The notes below the pieces were generated by a model. It had not been told where the DNA came from and searched no databases. It saw only the letters and a list, made by a program, of their open reading frames with translations. The translations under genes and the position numbers were made by a program. Below are positions 46,016 to 54,698 of a DNA stretch of 64,000 bases, piece after piece; within the stretch, counting starts at the first letter, position 1, and every line of letters begins with the position of its first letter. The DNA comes from an uncultured Prolixibacteraceae bacterium (GTDB lineage Bacteria; Bacteroidota; Bacteroidia; Bacteroidales; Prolixibacteraceae), in contig CALGIG010000011.1 of NCBI GenBank assembly GCA_937915865.1, positions 124,001 through 188,000 of the forward strand, written 5' to 3'.

Positions 46016-46822
46016 TTAAAATGTTTTTACAACCTGTCTGAGTTGAACAAGCCTGGTTAAAAGTCCTTCAAGTAAATCGAGCCGCAACATATTAGCACCA
46101 TCTGATTTTGCATTAGCAGGATCGGGATGAGTTTCAATGAAAATACCGTCAACGCCAACAGCTATTCCTGCGCGGGCAATTGTTTCAATTAATTGCGGCT
46201 GGCCTCCGGTAACTCCAGTTGCCTGGTTGGGCTGTTGTAACGAATGAGTTATATCCAATATCACGGGACAACCATTTTTTTGCATTTCGGGAATGCCTCG
46301 ATAATCTACGATTAAATCGTGATAACCGAAAGTCGATCCTCTTTCGGTCAAAAAAACATTATTGTTACCACTTTCCCGAACTTTGTTGACTGCAAATTTC
46401 ATGGCTTCAGCAGAAAGAAATTGTCCTTTTTTTATATTAACAGCTTTTCCTGTTTCGGCAGCAGCAATCAATATGTCGGTTTGTCGACATAAAAATGCCG
46501 GAATTTGCAGCATATCAACATATTCTGCAGCCATGGCAGCTTCGTTAGCTGCATGAATATCAGTCACCGTAGGTATATCAAAGGTTTCGCTTACTTTTCT
46601 GAGAATTTTTAAGGCTTTTTCGTCACCTATTCCAGCAAATGAATCTAATCTGGATCGATTGGCTTTACGGTACGACCCCTTGAAAATGTATGAAATTTGT
46701 AATTTATTGGTAATCTCAACAATTTTTTCAGCTATTTCAAGTGCCATTTGTTCTCCTTCAATAGCACATGGGCCAGCCAAAAGAAGAAAATTTGAGTCTT
46801 CGAATTTTAGTCCAGGAATCAT
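46016..46822 (-). CDS. kdsA: 3-deoxy-8-phosphooctulonate synthase
   Basis: KdsA joins arabinose 5-phosphate and phosphoenolpyruvate to make KDO 8-phosphate for lipopolysaccharide. The 268-residue product has LLAGPCAIEG with Cys19, FKGSYRKANRSR, THSLQQP, FIETHPDP and SDGANM. The Cys, His, Glu and Asp in these motifs correspond to the metal ligands of the metal-dependent class, so this enzyme is probably of that class. Together with lptD it shows that the cell makes KDO-containing LPS. Confidence 0.96.
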   Translation of the reverse strand: MIPGLKFEDSNFLLLAGPCAIEGEQMALEIAEKIVEITNKLQISYIFKGSYRKANRSRLDSFAGIGDEKALKILRKVSETFDIPTVTDIHAANEAAMAAEYVDMLQIPAFLCRQTDILIAAAETGKAVNIKKGQFLSAEAMKFAVNKVRESGNNNVFLTERGSTFGYHDLIVDYRGIPEMQKNGCPVILDITHSLQQPNQATGVTGGQPQLIETIARAGIAVGVDGIFIETHPDPANAKSDGANMLRLDLLEGLLTRLVQLRQVVKTF

Positions 46823-46838
46823 TGTGTTTTATTTTTCA

Positions 46839-46846
46839 CGAAGATA
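46839..46846 (-). promoter_or_regulatory. Putative -7 box for kdsA
   Basis: Minus-strand TATCTTCG differs from TAnnTTTG in one base; a TTG sits 17 bp upstream. It lies between the terminator at 46871 and the kdsA ATG. Confidence 0.35.
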
Positions 46847-46870
46847 ATTTATTTTGTTCCAACCAATACA

Positions 46871-46916
46871 AAAAAACCGGAAACCTTACTATTTCAATCA
46901 GGTTTCCGGTTTTTTA
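46871..46916 (-). terminator. Terminator after the DUF2490 gene
   Basis: AAAAAACCGGAAACCT (46871-46886) pairs perfectly with AGGTTTCCGGTTTTTT (46901-46916); A and T runs on both ends. It ends the VTC/DUF4956/DUF2490 operon ahead of kdsA. Confidence 0.92.
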
Positions 46917-46932
46917 TCTTAATACAATTTTG

Positions 46933-47592
46933 TCAAAATTTAAAGCTATAACCTATGCCAATAATATTAATACTTTCTTTATCTGTCTCAGTGTAATCCT
47001 GAAGCCTGTAAAATAAACCAACTTCATTTTTATTATTTATTGTGTAGTCTAAACCAGTTGTATATCTGTATTTTGTAATTTCTTTGGCATCGAGGTCGTG
47101 GAATGCTTCGATTGAGAAATAAGGTATAAATTTGCAATTTTTAATATCATATTCAACTTTTGCTCTGTATCGGAAAAATGATTTTTCGTCGTCAGAAATA
47201 TCATTAAAAATGCTTTTTGTGTAGCGTAATCGAAAAGCAAAGTTGAACCTATTTATGGAAAACCCGGTTTTAGCGTCAAAGGCTAGCCTGTTTAACTCAA
47301 CTTGACCTTTATAAGCTCCGGAACTTTTTTTATAATCCCATTCTTTCTCATATCTGTAATATGTCGCTAAACTCAGATATTTGTGTACTTTATAAGAAAA
47401 TCCTCCCTCCAGAATATATGCATCCATTCTGTAATCGTTTAATAACCTTAATTCTGGATTGAATTCTATCTTCAGGTTTTTTACAATTTTTTTACTAAAT
47501 TCCAATTCGGCCCATGTTGAAGGTCCAGATTCGGCAAAACCAGCAAAATATATTAAAATGGCTGAAATAAAGAGTAATATTTTGGTCTTCAT
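46933..47592 (-). CDS. DUF2490-family outer-membrane barrel protein
   Basis: The 219-residue product has a signal peptide (to about GFAES) and a DUF2490 body: STWAELEFSKKIVKNLKIEF at the start, then about ten amphipathic strands (for example LRYTKSIFNDISDDEKSFFRYRAKVEYD) and a C-terminal YSFKF, the usual aromatic end of an outer-membrane barrel. It is last in a three-gene operon after the VTC-domain and DUF4956 genes (10-bp gap). Its role is unknown. Confidence 0.85.
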   Translation of the reverse strand: MKTKILLFISAILIYFAGFAESGPSTWAELEFSKKIVKNLKIEFNPELRLLNDYRMDAYILEGGFSYKVHKYLSLATYYRYEKEWDYKKSSGAYKGQVELNRLAFDAKTGFSINRFNFAFRLRYTKSIFNDISDDEKSFFRYRAKVEYDIKNCKFIPYFSIEAFHDLDAKEITKYRYTTGLDYTINNKNEVGLFYRLQDYTETDKESINIIGIGYSFKF

Positions 47593-47602
47593 ATATTAAA
47601 GC

Positions 47603-48262
47603 TTATTTTTTCCCGTTAAGATCGAAAAAGATGTTGATATATGCTACATCACGCAGAAAATCAATACGTTCAATTTGAAATCGTTTTACATTTTTACCTG
47701 TTCGTTGCTTTAAATCGGCTAATAATTCTTCTTCTTTTCCGGCTTGAACATTTTCAATCTTTTCATAAAGTACAGTATACATGATTTCCTGGCGTAAATT
47801 CAAAATCTTTTCCAAAATATACAATAAACCAACAATCAGAAAATTTGTGAGCAATAATTCAGCATAACTGATTTTTTTGTTGGCCAATGCATTGATTACC
47901 GAAACTACGATTACAACAAACAAATAAGTCATTTCCTTAATTGGTATTGAATCAGTACGATACCTGATAATGCTAAAAACTGCAAAAAGTCCTAACGCAA
48001 AGCCCATTTCCATTTTTACATTTGCCAAAAGAAAACATAAAAGAAAAATGAGTATACTTACAGCTATAAAGCTAAAATAGAAATCTTTACGTCGACTATT
48101 TTTAGCATATAAACCAATTACAATAGCCAGAATTACCAAAAGATTCATAGAAAATCTCACTATAAGCGACACAAAGTCTTCCGGGTTTATGAGTTTCATT
48201 CCTAGAAATTTTAGTTCTTCGGAGTCGGCAATAACCAGTAGGAGGGAGTGTAATGATAGCAT
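47603..48262 (-). CDS. DUF4956-family membrane protein
   Basis: The 219-residue product has four or five transmembrane helices in its first 150 residues (for example LIVRFSMNLLVILAIVIGLY and FSFIAVSILIFLLCFLLANV) with the conserved loop FSIIRYRTDSIPIKEMTYLF between them, then a cytosolic alpha/beta tail (about 155-219). These are the marks of DUF4956. It follows the VTC-domain gene by 6 bp. The same pair, or a fusion of the two domains, is found in other bacteria, which suggests that DUF4956 is the membrane partner of the VTC enzyme. Confidence 0.88.
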   Translation of the reverse strand: MLSLHSLLLVIADSEELKFLGMKLINPEDFVSLIVRFSMNLLVILAIVIGLYAKNSRRKDFYFSFIAVSILIFLLCFLLANVKMEMGFALGLFAVFSIIRYRTDSIPIKEMTYLFVVIVVSVINALANKKISYAELLLTNFLIVGLLYILEKILNLRQEIMYTVLYEKIENVQAGKEEELLADLKQRTGKNVKRFQIERIDFLRDVAYINIFFDLNGKK

Positions 48263-48268
48263 GGCTGT

Positions 48269-49018
48269 TTAATTTAAATATTGTTTTTTTATTTTTAATA
48301 GCTGTGGTTTGAAGTTGTTCTTTTTTATCTCATCGAGTAATGATCGCCCGATACAATACTTACTAAATCCTTGATCTTCTACTTTATAAGCTTTTAATAT
48401 TTTTACAAAAGTAGCGTTCTCATTAGCTTTGTCTTGTTTTACTTCAACAATGACCAGGTTGTCCAATGTTACTTCACCATTTTCATTTTTAAATCCGGGT
48501 GCAAAATCAATCGTTACTCGTTCTGTGAAATTATGATTCACTAGAGTTATTCTTTTGAAAGAGTTAATTATTTTAGGGTAAAGTTGTTCGCTTGAAAATG
48601 GTGAGAACTTTTCAATAAAACTTGATTCTATTTCGTTGAACGATGCATTAAAAGAAGGGCGTTTAATCCGATCTTTTATGGTACGGCCTTTATTGTTTTT
48701 GTATTTGATTTCCAAATAACTAGTACCTGTTTGGTTGTACCTTCTCTCCCGAATTTTATACCGGTTAAGTTTTCCGTTATGGTGGCACAGGTACATTTGG
48801 TTATCAAGTGTGTCGTAGTAGGTGTTGTAATAATTGAATACCGATATACCATCAATTTCAAGGGCAGAATAATGATCTCGTAATGCCGCAAAAATTGTCG
48901 GGGCAAGTTTTATATGAAAACAGAATTTAATGTCTGTACGGTTCATTAATTCGACCCTTTCTAAATCGGCTAACGATACCTTTGCAAATTGATTTATGAT
49001 TTCTTGTATGTGGTTCAT
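48269..49018 (-). CDS. VTC-domain protein, putative polyphosphate polymerase
   Basis: VTC domains form a tunnel of basic residues; in yeast Vtc4 the tunnel makes polyphosphate from ATP. The 249-residue protein keeps the tunnel pattern: R27-x-D-x-K31, Y68-D69, R86-x-K88-x-R90-x-R92, E103-x-K105 (LEIK), R167 (ERVTID), E192-x-K194 (VEVK) and K220 (FSKYCIG). It has no membrane segment of its own, which fits partnering with the DUF4956 protein encoded 6 bp downstream. Activity is inferred from these residues and not proven. Confidence 0.87.
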   Translation of the reverse strand: MNHIQEIINQFAKVSLADLERVELMNRTDIKFCFHIKLAPTIFAALRDHYSALEIDGISVFNYYNTYYDTLDNQMYLCHHNGKLNRYKIRERRYNQTGTSYLEIKYKNNKGRTIKDRIKRPSFNASFNEIESSFIEKFSPFSSEQLYPKIINSFKRITLVNHNFTERVTIDFAPGFKNENGEVTLDNLVIVEVKQDKANENATFVKILKAYKVEDQGFSKYCIGRSLLDEIKKNNFKPQLLKIKKQYLN

Positions 49019-49235
49019 AGGTTTTTACGAATGTTAGAGTCTTCGAAACTAATCATTTTCTAACTCAGTTTTTAATTATATTTTAATAGAAATTCTAATT
49101 TTCAATGATTCAGAATAACGATTTTAACCATTTTGCAATAATTCCGATGGAGATAGTTATTACCCTACTTTTCAGCTGTAATTATTTTTACCTGGAAAGT
49201 TGTAACGGTTAAAAATTACGAATAATTTAGTTCGA

Positions 49236-49256
49236 CAACTAATTGTATATTAGTTG
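49236..49256. repeat. Perfect inverted repeat between rarA and the VTC operon
   Basis: CAACTAAT (49236-49243) and ATTAGTTG (49249-49256) are separated by 5 nt. It lies 11 bp past the rarA stop with no long T run, so it is either a weak terminator or a dyad binding site upstream of the VTC operon. Confidence 0.5.
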
Positions 49257-49266
49257 ATAACAGGAT

Positions 49267-50550
49267 TTATTTTCCGTATCGTTTTCCCCAAAGAGTTTTT
49301 AACCGTTCCAGTATTTTCACTTCTTGAGGATTGTTTTGAGGAGTATAAAAACGTTTATCTTTTATTTCTTTGGGAAGGAAATCTTGTTCAATGAAGTTAT
49401 TTTCGTAGGAATGAGCGTATTTATAATCTTTTGCATATCCTAGTTCCTTCATGAGCTTGGTTGGTGCATTACGTATATGCAAGGGAACAGGTAGATTACC
49501 CGTTGATTTGACTAAAGCTAAAGCTTCGTCAATGGCCATATAAGCCGAATTACTTTTAGGCGATGTTGCCAGGTAAATAGCACATTGCGAAAGAATTATC
49601 CTGGCTTCAGGATAACCAATTTTATGCACTGCATCAAATGTGCTTTGAGCTAAAAGTAATGCATTCGGATTTGCCAGGCCAATATCTTCAGCTGCAAGAA
49701 TCAGCATTCGCCGGGCAATAAATTTAATATCCTCACCGCCTTCAATCATTCGGGCTAGCCAGTAAACGGCAGCATCTGGATCACTTCCACGCATACTTTT
49801 GATAAACGCCGAAATAATATCATAGTGCATTTCGCCATTTTTATCGTACATGGCCATGTTATTCTGAAGCCTATCGATCACTAATTCGTTGGTAATCACT
49901 GTTTCTTCATTTTCATCAGCATTAATAACCAATTCAAGTACATTGAGCAGTTTGCGTGCATCTCCACCGGAGAACCGTAGCAGAGCTTCGTTTTCTTTAA
50001 GTTCTACCTTTCTTGTTTTTAGGTACGAGTCTTTGGTTAATGCCATTTCAACTATTTTCAGCAAATCACTTTTTTCGAGATGTTTCAAAACGTATACCTG
50101 ACATCTTGATAGGAGTGGCGAAATGACCTCAAAAGATGGATTTTCAGTAGTAGCGCCAATTAATGTTACAACGCCCTGCTCAACAGCCCCTAAAAGTGAA
50201 TCCTGCTGCGATTTACTGAACCGGTGAATTTCGTCGATGAATAATATAGGGTTAGGCTGATTAAAAAACTGGGTTCGTTGCGCCTTTTCAATAACATCGC
50301 GTACATCTTTTACCCCCGAGTTAATAGCGCTTAGTGTATAAAATGGGCGGTTCAGCGTATTGGCAATTATTTTGGCAAGTGTGGTTTTTCCAACACCAGG
50401 AGGGCCCCAAAGCAAAAAAGAGGATATTTTGCCTGATTCAATCATTTTGCGCAAAACAGCTCCTTCTCCAATTAAGTGTTCCTGCCCGATGTAATCATCG
50501 AGAGTAGTAGGGCGTAGACGTTCGGCAAGTGGTTGATTTGCAAATGACAT
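49267..50550 (-). CDS. rarA: Replication-associated recombination protein A (RarA/MgsA)
   Basis: RarA is a clamp-loader-like AAA+ ATPase acting at stalled replication forks. The 427-residue product has PLAERLRPTTLDDYIGQEHL at the start, Walker A GPPGVGKT (49-56), Walker B ILFIDEIHRF, the sensor TTENPSFEV, and the C-terminal tetramerisation part with MRGSDPDAAVYWLARM and ARRMLILAAEDIGLANP, all typical. It is 35 bp after the TPR gene and has a candidate promoter of its own in that gap. Confidence 0.96.
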   Translation of the reverse strand: MSFANQPLAERLRPTTLDDYIGQEHLIGEGAVLRKMIESGKISSFLLWGPPGVGKTTLAKIIANTLNRPFYTLSAINSGVKDVRDVIEKAQRTQFFNQPNPILFIDEIHRFSKSQQDSLLGAVEQGVVTLIGATTENPSFEVISPLLSRCQVYVLKHLEKSDLLKIVEMALTKDSYLKTRKVELKENEALLRFSGGDARKLLNVLELVINADENEETVITNELVIDRLQNNMAMYDKNGEMHYDIISAFIKSMRGSDPDAAVYWLARMIEGGEDIKFIARRMLILAAEDIGLANPNALLLAQSTFDAVHKIGYPEARIILSQCAIYLATSPKSNSAYMAIDEALALVKSTGNLPVPLHIRNAPTKLMKELGYAKDYKYAHSYENNFIEQDFLPKEIKDKRFYTPQNNPQEVKILERLKTLWGKRYGK

Positions 50551-50574
50551 TTCCGAAAATATTTTTCAGTAAAA

Positions 50575-50582
50575 CAAAGATA
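50575..50582 (-). promoter_or_regulatory. Putative -7 box for rarA
   Basis: Minus-strand TATCTTTG matches TAnnTTTG exactly, 24 bp before the rarA ATG, in the short gap after the TPR gene. Confidence 0.45.
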
Positions 50583-50584
50583 CA

Positions 50585-52546
50585 TTAATTGCAGTACCTT
50601 TTAATGATGTTATAGGCATCTTGAATGCCTAGTTCTCCAGCTTTACTTAAATCCATAGCGCCACCATCAACATCATCGAGGTAAATACGTGTTAATCCCC
50701 TGTTAAAATAAGCTTCAGCAAAATCTTTTTCAATATCAATGGCCTTATTCAAATCGGCAAGAGCGCCTTGGTAATCGTGGATTTTACATTTAACGTATGC
50801 CATGTTAAAATAGGCGTACGGAAACTGGGCGTTAATTTGAAGGCATTTAGAGAAATCGTTAATCACATCGGTATAATCGGCTAACATTGATGAAGAGCTG
50901 TTGTCTTTTTGATTTAAGCCTGTATTAAGCTGAATTTGAAGTAAATCAGAGTTCATATTTGCTTTTTCAAGCAATTCATTCATTTTCATACGGCAGTTGG
51001 CTCTCGCAAAGTAAATAAGAGCATTACTTCCGTTCAAATCAATTGCTTTTTGTAAATCCGTTATTGTTTTGTTGTAATCTTCTATTAAACAATAGAAGAT
51101 GCTTCTGCTCAAGAAGTTAAGGCTTTCTTTAGCATTTTTTGCAATCTTCTCGTCGAAATACAGGATGTTATTTTTATAATAGTCTTTCTGATCGATGCCT
51201 GCTTTATTAATAATATTAATCATCGGGTTGTAATTGTTGAAATTATTAATAGCCTCAAGATCAGAATTATAATATTGTATTGGAGAATATTCATCCGAAT
51301 TTTTATCGAGCGATGACAAAACAAAAATGGGTTGAAGATCGATAATGATATTTTTATTCTGCACCAGCCCGTCGTCAACTTTTTCATTTTTCGATGTTGG
51401 TAAATTCCTGGTATCAGCCAGAGAAAGGCGATATCTGCGACGGTCTCTTTCTTCTTTGGTCTCTTTTTTGGGTTCCAGTACTTGTTCGTTTTTCTTGATT
51501 GAGTCGGTTTGCTGTACTGGTGGATTTGTGTTTTGAGCTATTAAATTTTGGGTTGGTGGCGTTGATTGTGTTGGACTCTGTGATTGTTGCTGATTTTTCT
51601 GTCCTTGTTGGTTTGCTTTTTTCTTAGCTTGAGCTAATGAGTTGTAATCTATTTCTTTAGGGTTGAATGCAAATTTAGGATCGAGTTTGGCAGCTGTGGC
51701 ATAATCTTGCTCAAATCCAGGAATTTTCAGATTTTCTTTCGCAATCCCTCGGTTCATATAAGCATTTGCCATTGTCGGATCGAGTTGCAATGCCATATTA
51801 TAATCGTTGATAGCCCCTTTAAAATCCTCTAATTTTTGTTTCACTATACCACGGTTATTAAAAGAATATGCACTTTGCGGATCAAGTTTAATACATTGAT
51901 CAAAGTCGCGTAGGGCAGAAGCATAGTCATTCAATTCAAATCGTGCTAATCCTCTAAGCAAGTATGCATTGGCATAATGAGGCCTTATTATAATGGCTTG
52001 ATTCAAATCTTTAATTGCTCCTTTTATATCATTTTTCATTAACAGAGCATTGCTTCTGTTGATGTAACTATTTGTAAATTTGGGGTTTATTTCAAGAGCT
52101 TTTGAATAATCAGCAATAGCCCCGTCGATGTCTTTCATCGAAATTTTGGCAATACCTCTATTGTTGTAAATGTTGGCATCGCGTGGGTTAAGTTCTACTG
52201 CACGATTGTAATCGGTAATTGATTTAGCGTAATCATTAATCTGGAGGTAAGCCAACCCACGGTACATATATGCCTCAGGGTAATATGGTTTTATTTCGAC
52301 AGCTTTATCATAATCTTTTATGGCGCCTCTAAAATCTTCGAGCTGATGCTTTGCAAGGCCCCGATAATAATACGGTTCGGGAAGATGTGGTTTAAAACGA
52401 ATGACAATATTAAAATTCTCAATTGCACCAACGTAATTGCCAATCTGTATACGGGTTTCTCCAACCCGCATGTAGTAGTCGATATTTAACTGGCTGAATG
52501 CCAGATTCGAACATAAAACTAGTAGTAAAAATATTTGTTTTTTCAT
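50585..52546 (-). CDS. Secreted TPR-repeat protein
   Basis: Start at ATG 52546 (MKKQIFLLLVLCSNLAFSQ) gives a signal peptide; 8 codons upstream are open. The 653-residue protein has about eight tandem tetratricopeptide repeats in its first half (recurring Y-x-x-RG/NRG ... DY-x-x-A-x-x-D-x-x-L-x-P), a Gln/Thr/Pro-rich low-complexity spacer (about 315-360), a unique middle, and at least two more TPRs near the C-terminus. TPR arrays hold protein complexes together. The partner is unknown. The spacer divides it into two TPR blocks, which suggests a scaffold bridging two partners. Confidence 0.85.
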   Translation of the reverse strand: MKKQIFLLLVLCSNLAFSQLNIDYYMRVGETRIQIGNYVGAIENFNIVIRFKPHLPEPYYYRGLAKHQLEDFRGAIKDYDKAVEIKPYYPEAYMYRGLAYLQINDYAKSITDYNRAVELNPRDANIYNNRGIAKISMKDIDGAIADYSKALEINPKFTNSYINRSNALLMKNDIKGAIKDLNQAIIIRPHYANAYLLRGLARFELNDYASALRDFDQCIKLDPQSAYSFNNRGIVKQKLEDFKGAINDYNMALQLDPTMANAYMNRGIAKENLKIPGFEQDYATAAKLDPKFAFNPKEIDYNSLAQAKKKANQQGQKNQQQSQSPTQSTPPTQNLIAQNTNPPVQQTDSIKKNEQVLEPKKETKEERDRRRYRLSLADTRNLPTSKNEKVDDGLVQNKNIIIDLQPIFVLSSLDKNSDEYSPIQYYNSDLEAINNFNNYNPMINIINKAGIDQKDYYKNNILYFDEKIAKNAKESLNFLSRSIFYCLIEDYNKTITDLQKAIDLNGSNALIYFARANCRMKMNELLEKANMNSDLLQIQLNTGLNQKDNSSSSMLADYTDVINDFSKCLQINAQFPYAYFNMAYVKCKIHDYQGALADLNKAIDIEKDFAEAYFNRGLTRIYLDDVDGGAMDLSKAGELGIQDAYNIIKRYCN

Positions 52547-52714
52547 CGAGGTGCAATTTATATATACCAAAAATAATATTTTACCCCGATTCTGTTTTTT
52601 TAAGAATTTTAATATTTTTTTGGTTTGGTTAACTTCGCTTTAGATTCTTTTTTTCAATCTGACCATTTCTGAGTTTGTTAATAATTTGATTATAAATAAT
52701 TTAATTGATTTTAT

Positions 52715-53284
52715 ATGGAAAACAGATGTAGTTGGGCTACTAGTAGTGAAATCTACTCGGACTATCACGATAAAGAATGGGGAAAACAATTACACGACGA
52801 TCAAAAGTTATTTGAATTCCTGATACTGGAAGGAATGCAGGCTGGTTTAAGCTGGATAACTATTTTGAAGAAACGGGAAGCTTTTCGGAAAGCTTTTGAT
52901 GATTTTATTGCACAGAAAGTTGCAGCTTATGATGCAATTAAAGTAGAAGAATTGATGAATAACTCTGGAATTATTCGTAATCGGATGAAAATTGAAGCAG
53001 CAGTGAATAATGCTCAACGTTTTCTCGAAATTGTTGCCGAATTTGGAAGTTTTGACACGTATATCTGGGGTTTTGTTGATTACAAACCCATTGTAAATCA
53101 TTGGAATCAATTATCTGAAATTCCTGCTAAAACTGAACTTTCGGATAGAATTAGCACTGATTTAAAGAAACGGGGATTTAAATTTGTTGGATCAACAGTT
53201 GTTTATTCCCACATGCAAGCAACAGGGATGGTAAACGATCATTTGGTGAGTTGTTTTTGCCATCCAGAAAATAACGGACAATAA
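52715..53284 (+). CDS. tag: DNA-3-methyladenine glycosylase I
   Basis: Tag removes 3-methyladenine from alkylated DNA. The 189-residue product has the four zinc ligands of the family: the Cys of NRCSW at the start, the His of DYHDKEWG, and the His and Cys near the end (NDHLVSCFCH). The middle EGMQAGLSWITILKKREAFRKAF is the family signature and includes the residues that line the base pocket. Length matches the E. coli protein (187). It is a single gene between oppositely directed neighbours. Confidence 0.95.
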   Translation: MENRCSWATSSEIYSDYHDKEWGKQLHDDQKLFEFLILEGMQAGLSWITILKKREAFRKAFDDFIAQKVAAYDAIKVEELMNNSGIIRNRMKIEAAVNNAQRFLEIVAEFGSFDTYIWGFVDYKPIVNHWNQLSEIPAKTELSDRISTDLKKRGFKFVGSTVVYSHMQATGMVNDHLVSCFCHPENNGQ

Positions 53285-53308
53285 ATAAGCTGGCTGTATA
53301 TTAAATAA

Positions 53309-53338
53309 AAAAGGATAGATTGTAAAATCTACCCTTTC
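53309..53338 (+). terminator. Hairpin after tag
   Basis: AAAGGATAGATT and AAATCTACCCTTT form a stem with one mismatch around GTA, followed by a short C/T-rich run. A weak terminator. Confidence 0.5.
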
Positions 53339-53398
53339 TCTAAACCTAACTAAACCTAACTAAACTAACTAAACCAATAAAACTAATCAAACCTAACT
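53339..53398. repeat. Degenerate short tandem repeat (TAAACCTAAC unit)
   Basis: TAAACCTAAC occurs twice in tandem at 53341-53360, followed by the variants TAAACTAAC and TAAACC...ACCTAAC up to 53398. The unit is 9-10 bp and only A, C and T appear on this strand. No coding potential is seen. Confidence 0.75.
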
Positions 53399-53546
53399 TA
53401 TGAAATGTGATAACAATACAAAGATAAGTCGACCTGACGAGATAAGTGTTAATCGAACATTAATTTTTGTGTTATAAAACATTAATTTGATTTTTATAAT
53501 GTTTCGAGAGTGTTAATAGGAGGCTTTTATATACCGATATTCAACT

Positions 53547-53576
53547 AAAAAGGCCATCTGTAACCGGACAGCCTTT
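53547..53576 (-). terminator. Terminator after tpiA
   Basis: Minus-strand AAAGGC...GCCTTTTT stem with a 15-nt interior, followed by T residues, about 50 bp after the tpiA stop. Confidence 0.65.
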
Positions 53577-53624
53577 CATTGACAATATATTTTGACTTTT
53601 TACTTTTACCTTGTGGCTAGGTTT

Positions 53625-54386
53625 TTAGTATGCAGTAATAATTCCTAAGAAATCCTCGGCTTTTAGTGATGCACCACCAATTAAACCACCGTCGATATCG
53701 GCTTGGGCAAACAATTCTGGAGCGTTTTTAGCGTTGCAGCTCCCACCGTAAAGAATAGAAGTTTCATCAGCAACAGCTTTACCATATTTTTCGGCAATCA
53801 GGCCACGGATGAAAGCTAACATTTCCTGAGCTTGTTCGGTTGATGCAGTTACGCCTGTTCCAATAGCCCAGATTGGTTCATAAGCAATAGCCAGTTTACC
53901 GAATTCTTCAGCGCTTAACCGGAAGATAGTTTCTTCCAATTGAGTTTTAACGAAAGCATTTTGTTCGTTAGCTTGGCGAACTGATAAAGCTTCGCCGCAG
54001 CAATAGATAGGAGTTAGGCCGTTTGCCAAAGCCAAAGCAACTTTCTTGTTCAGAATTTGGCTGGTTTCGTTGTAATATTCTCTCCGTTCAGAGTGACCTA
54101 AAATAACGTATTGAGCGCCGGTTGATTTTACCATAGCAGCCGACACTTCGCCGGTGAAAGCACCTTTTGCTTCAGCAGCACAGTTTTGAGCAGCTACGCC
54201 GATGCGGTTGGTGTCAACAGCAGCAACAACGCTTGTGATGTGGGTGAAAGGGGTTCCAAGAACAACAACAACGTCTTTTGCATCGGTAGCTTTTGCAACG
54301 AGTTCGTTAACAGCTTTTGCTAATTCAACACCTTCCTGAACTGTAGTGTTACATTTCCAGTTTCCGGCAACAATTTTTTTTCTCAT
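53625..54386 (-). CDS. tpiA: Triosephosphate isomerase
   Basis: TpiA interconverts dihydroxyacetone phosphate and glyceraldehyde 3-phosphate. ATG 54386 (MRKKIVAGNWKCN) is the family start; a TTG two codons earlier is ignored. The 253-residue product has the catalytic residues K11 (GNWK), H98 (ILGHSERR) and E170 (AYEPIWAIGTG), and the phosphate-binding YGGSC and GGLIGGASL loops. The gene uses more G+C-rich codons than its neighbours, as expected for a highly expressed gene. Confidence 0.97.
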   Translation of the reverse strand: MRKKIVAGNWKCNTTVQEGVELAKAVNELVAKATDAKDVVVVLGTPFTHITSVVAAVDTNRIGVAAQNCAAEAKGAFTGEVSAAMVKSTGAQYVILGHSERREYYNETSQILNKKVALALANGLTPIYCCGEALSVRQANEQNAFVKTQLEETIFRLSAEEFGKLAIAYEPIWAIGTGVTASTEQAQEMLAFIRGLIAEKYGKAVADETSILYGGSCNAKNAPELFAQADIDGGLIGGASLKAEDFLGIITAY

Positions 54387-54422
54387 TATCAATGGTTTTA
54401 ATAGTTTTTTTGAAAATTTTCA

Positions 54423-54430
54423 CAAAAATA
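54423..54430 (-). promoter_or_regulatory. Putative -7 box for tpiA
   Basis: Minus-strand TATTTTTG matches TAnnTTTG exactly; transcription would start about 30 nt before the tpiA ATG. Confidence 0.6.
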
Positions 54431-54510
54431 GGAAAAGGCTTGAGAACATCCTAACAGCCCTTGAAAAGGGTTGATTTTATTAACCAAAGTTTAAAGCGGG
54501 AACGCGTAGC

Positions 54511-54553
54511 GATTTGAGGATTTGAAGATGTGGAAATTTGAGGATGTGAAAAT
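54511..54553. repeat. Low-complexity GATTTGAGGA/GATGTG repeat
   Basis: GATTTGAGGATTTGAAGATG is followed by a second, shorter ATTTGAGGATGTGAAAAT. Such G/A/T-only direct repeats are common between genes of Bacteroidota. No gene or hairpin. Confidence 0.6.
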
Positions 54554-54698
54554 AAATGGCTGATTGGTTATACGGCTAAACTGTTGAATGGCGTCTGGTT
54601 AATTTTTCAGACAATTCAACAATTAAGCAATTTAACTAACTAGCAAATTTCAAACAGGAACTAAACCTGAGACTTGTATCTCGTGACCCGCAACATTT

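Larger units (their letters stand above)
53285..53624. other. Intergenic region between tag and tpiA
   Basis: About 340 bp holding, in order, the tag hairpin/terminator, an A+T-rich short tandem repeat, a T-rich stretch and the tpiA terminator. No gene is seen. Confidence 0.6.
54387..54698. other. Intergenic region upstream of tpiA
   Basis: About 310 bp between tpiA and the YkgJ gene. It holds the tpiA promoter on the left and a low-complexity GATTTGAGG-type repeat in the middle. No gene is seen. Confidence 0.55.

Noticed and set aside
53339..53398. CRISPR array or telomere
   Set aside because: Units are only 9-10 bp, directly adjoining and degenerate; there are no spacers, and the chromosome context is internal.
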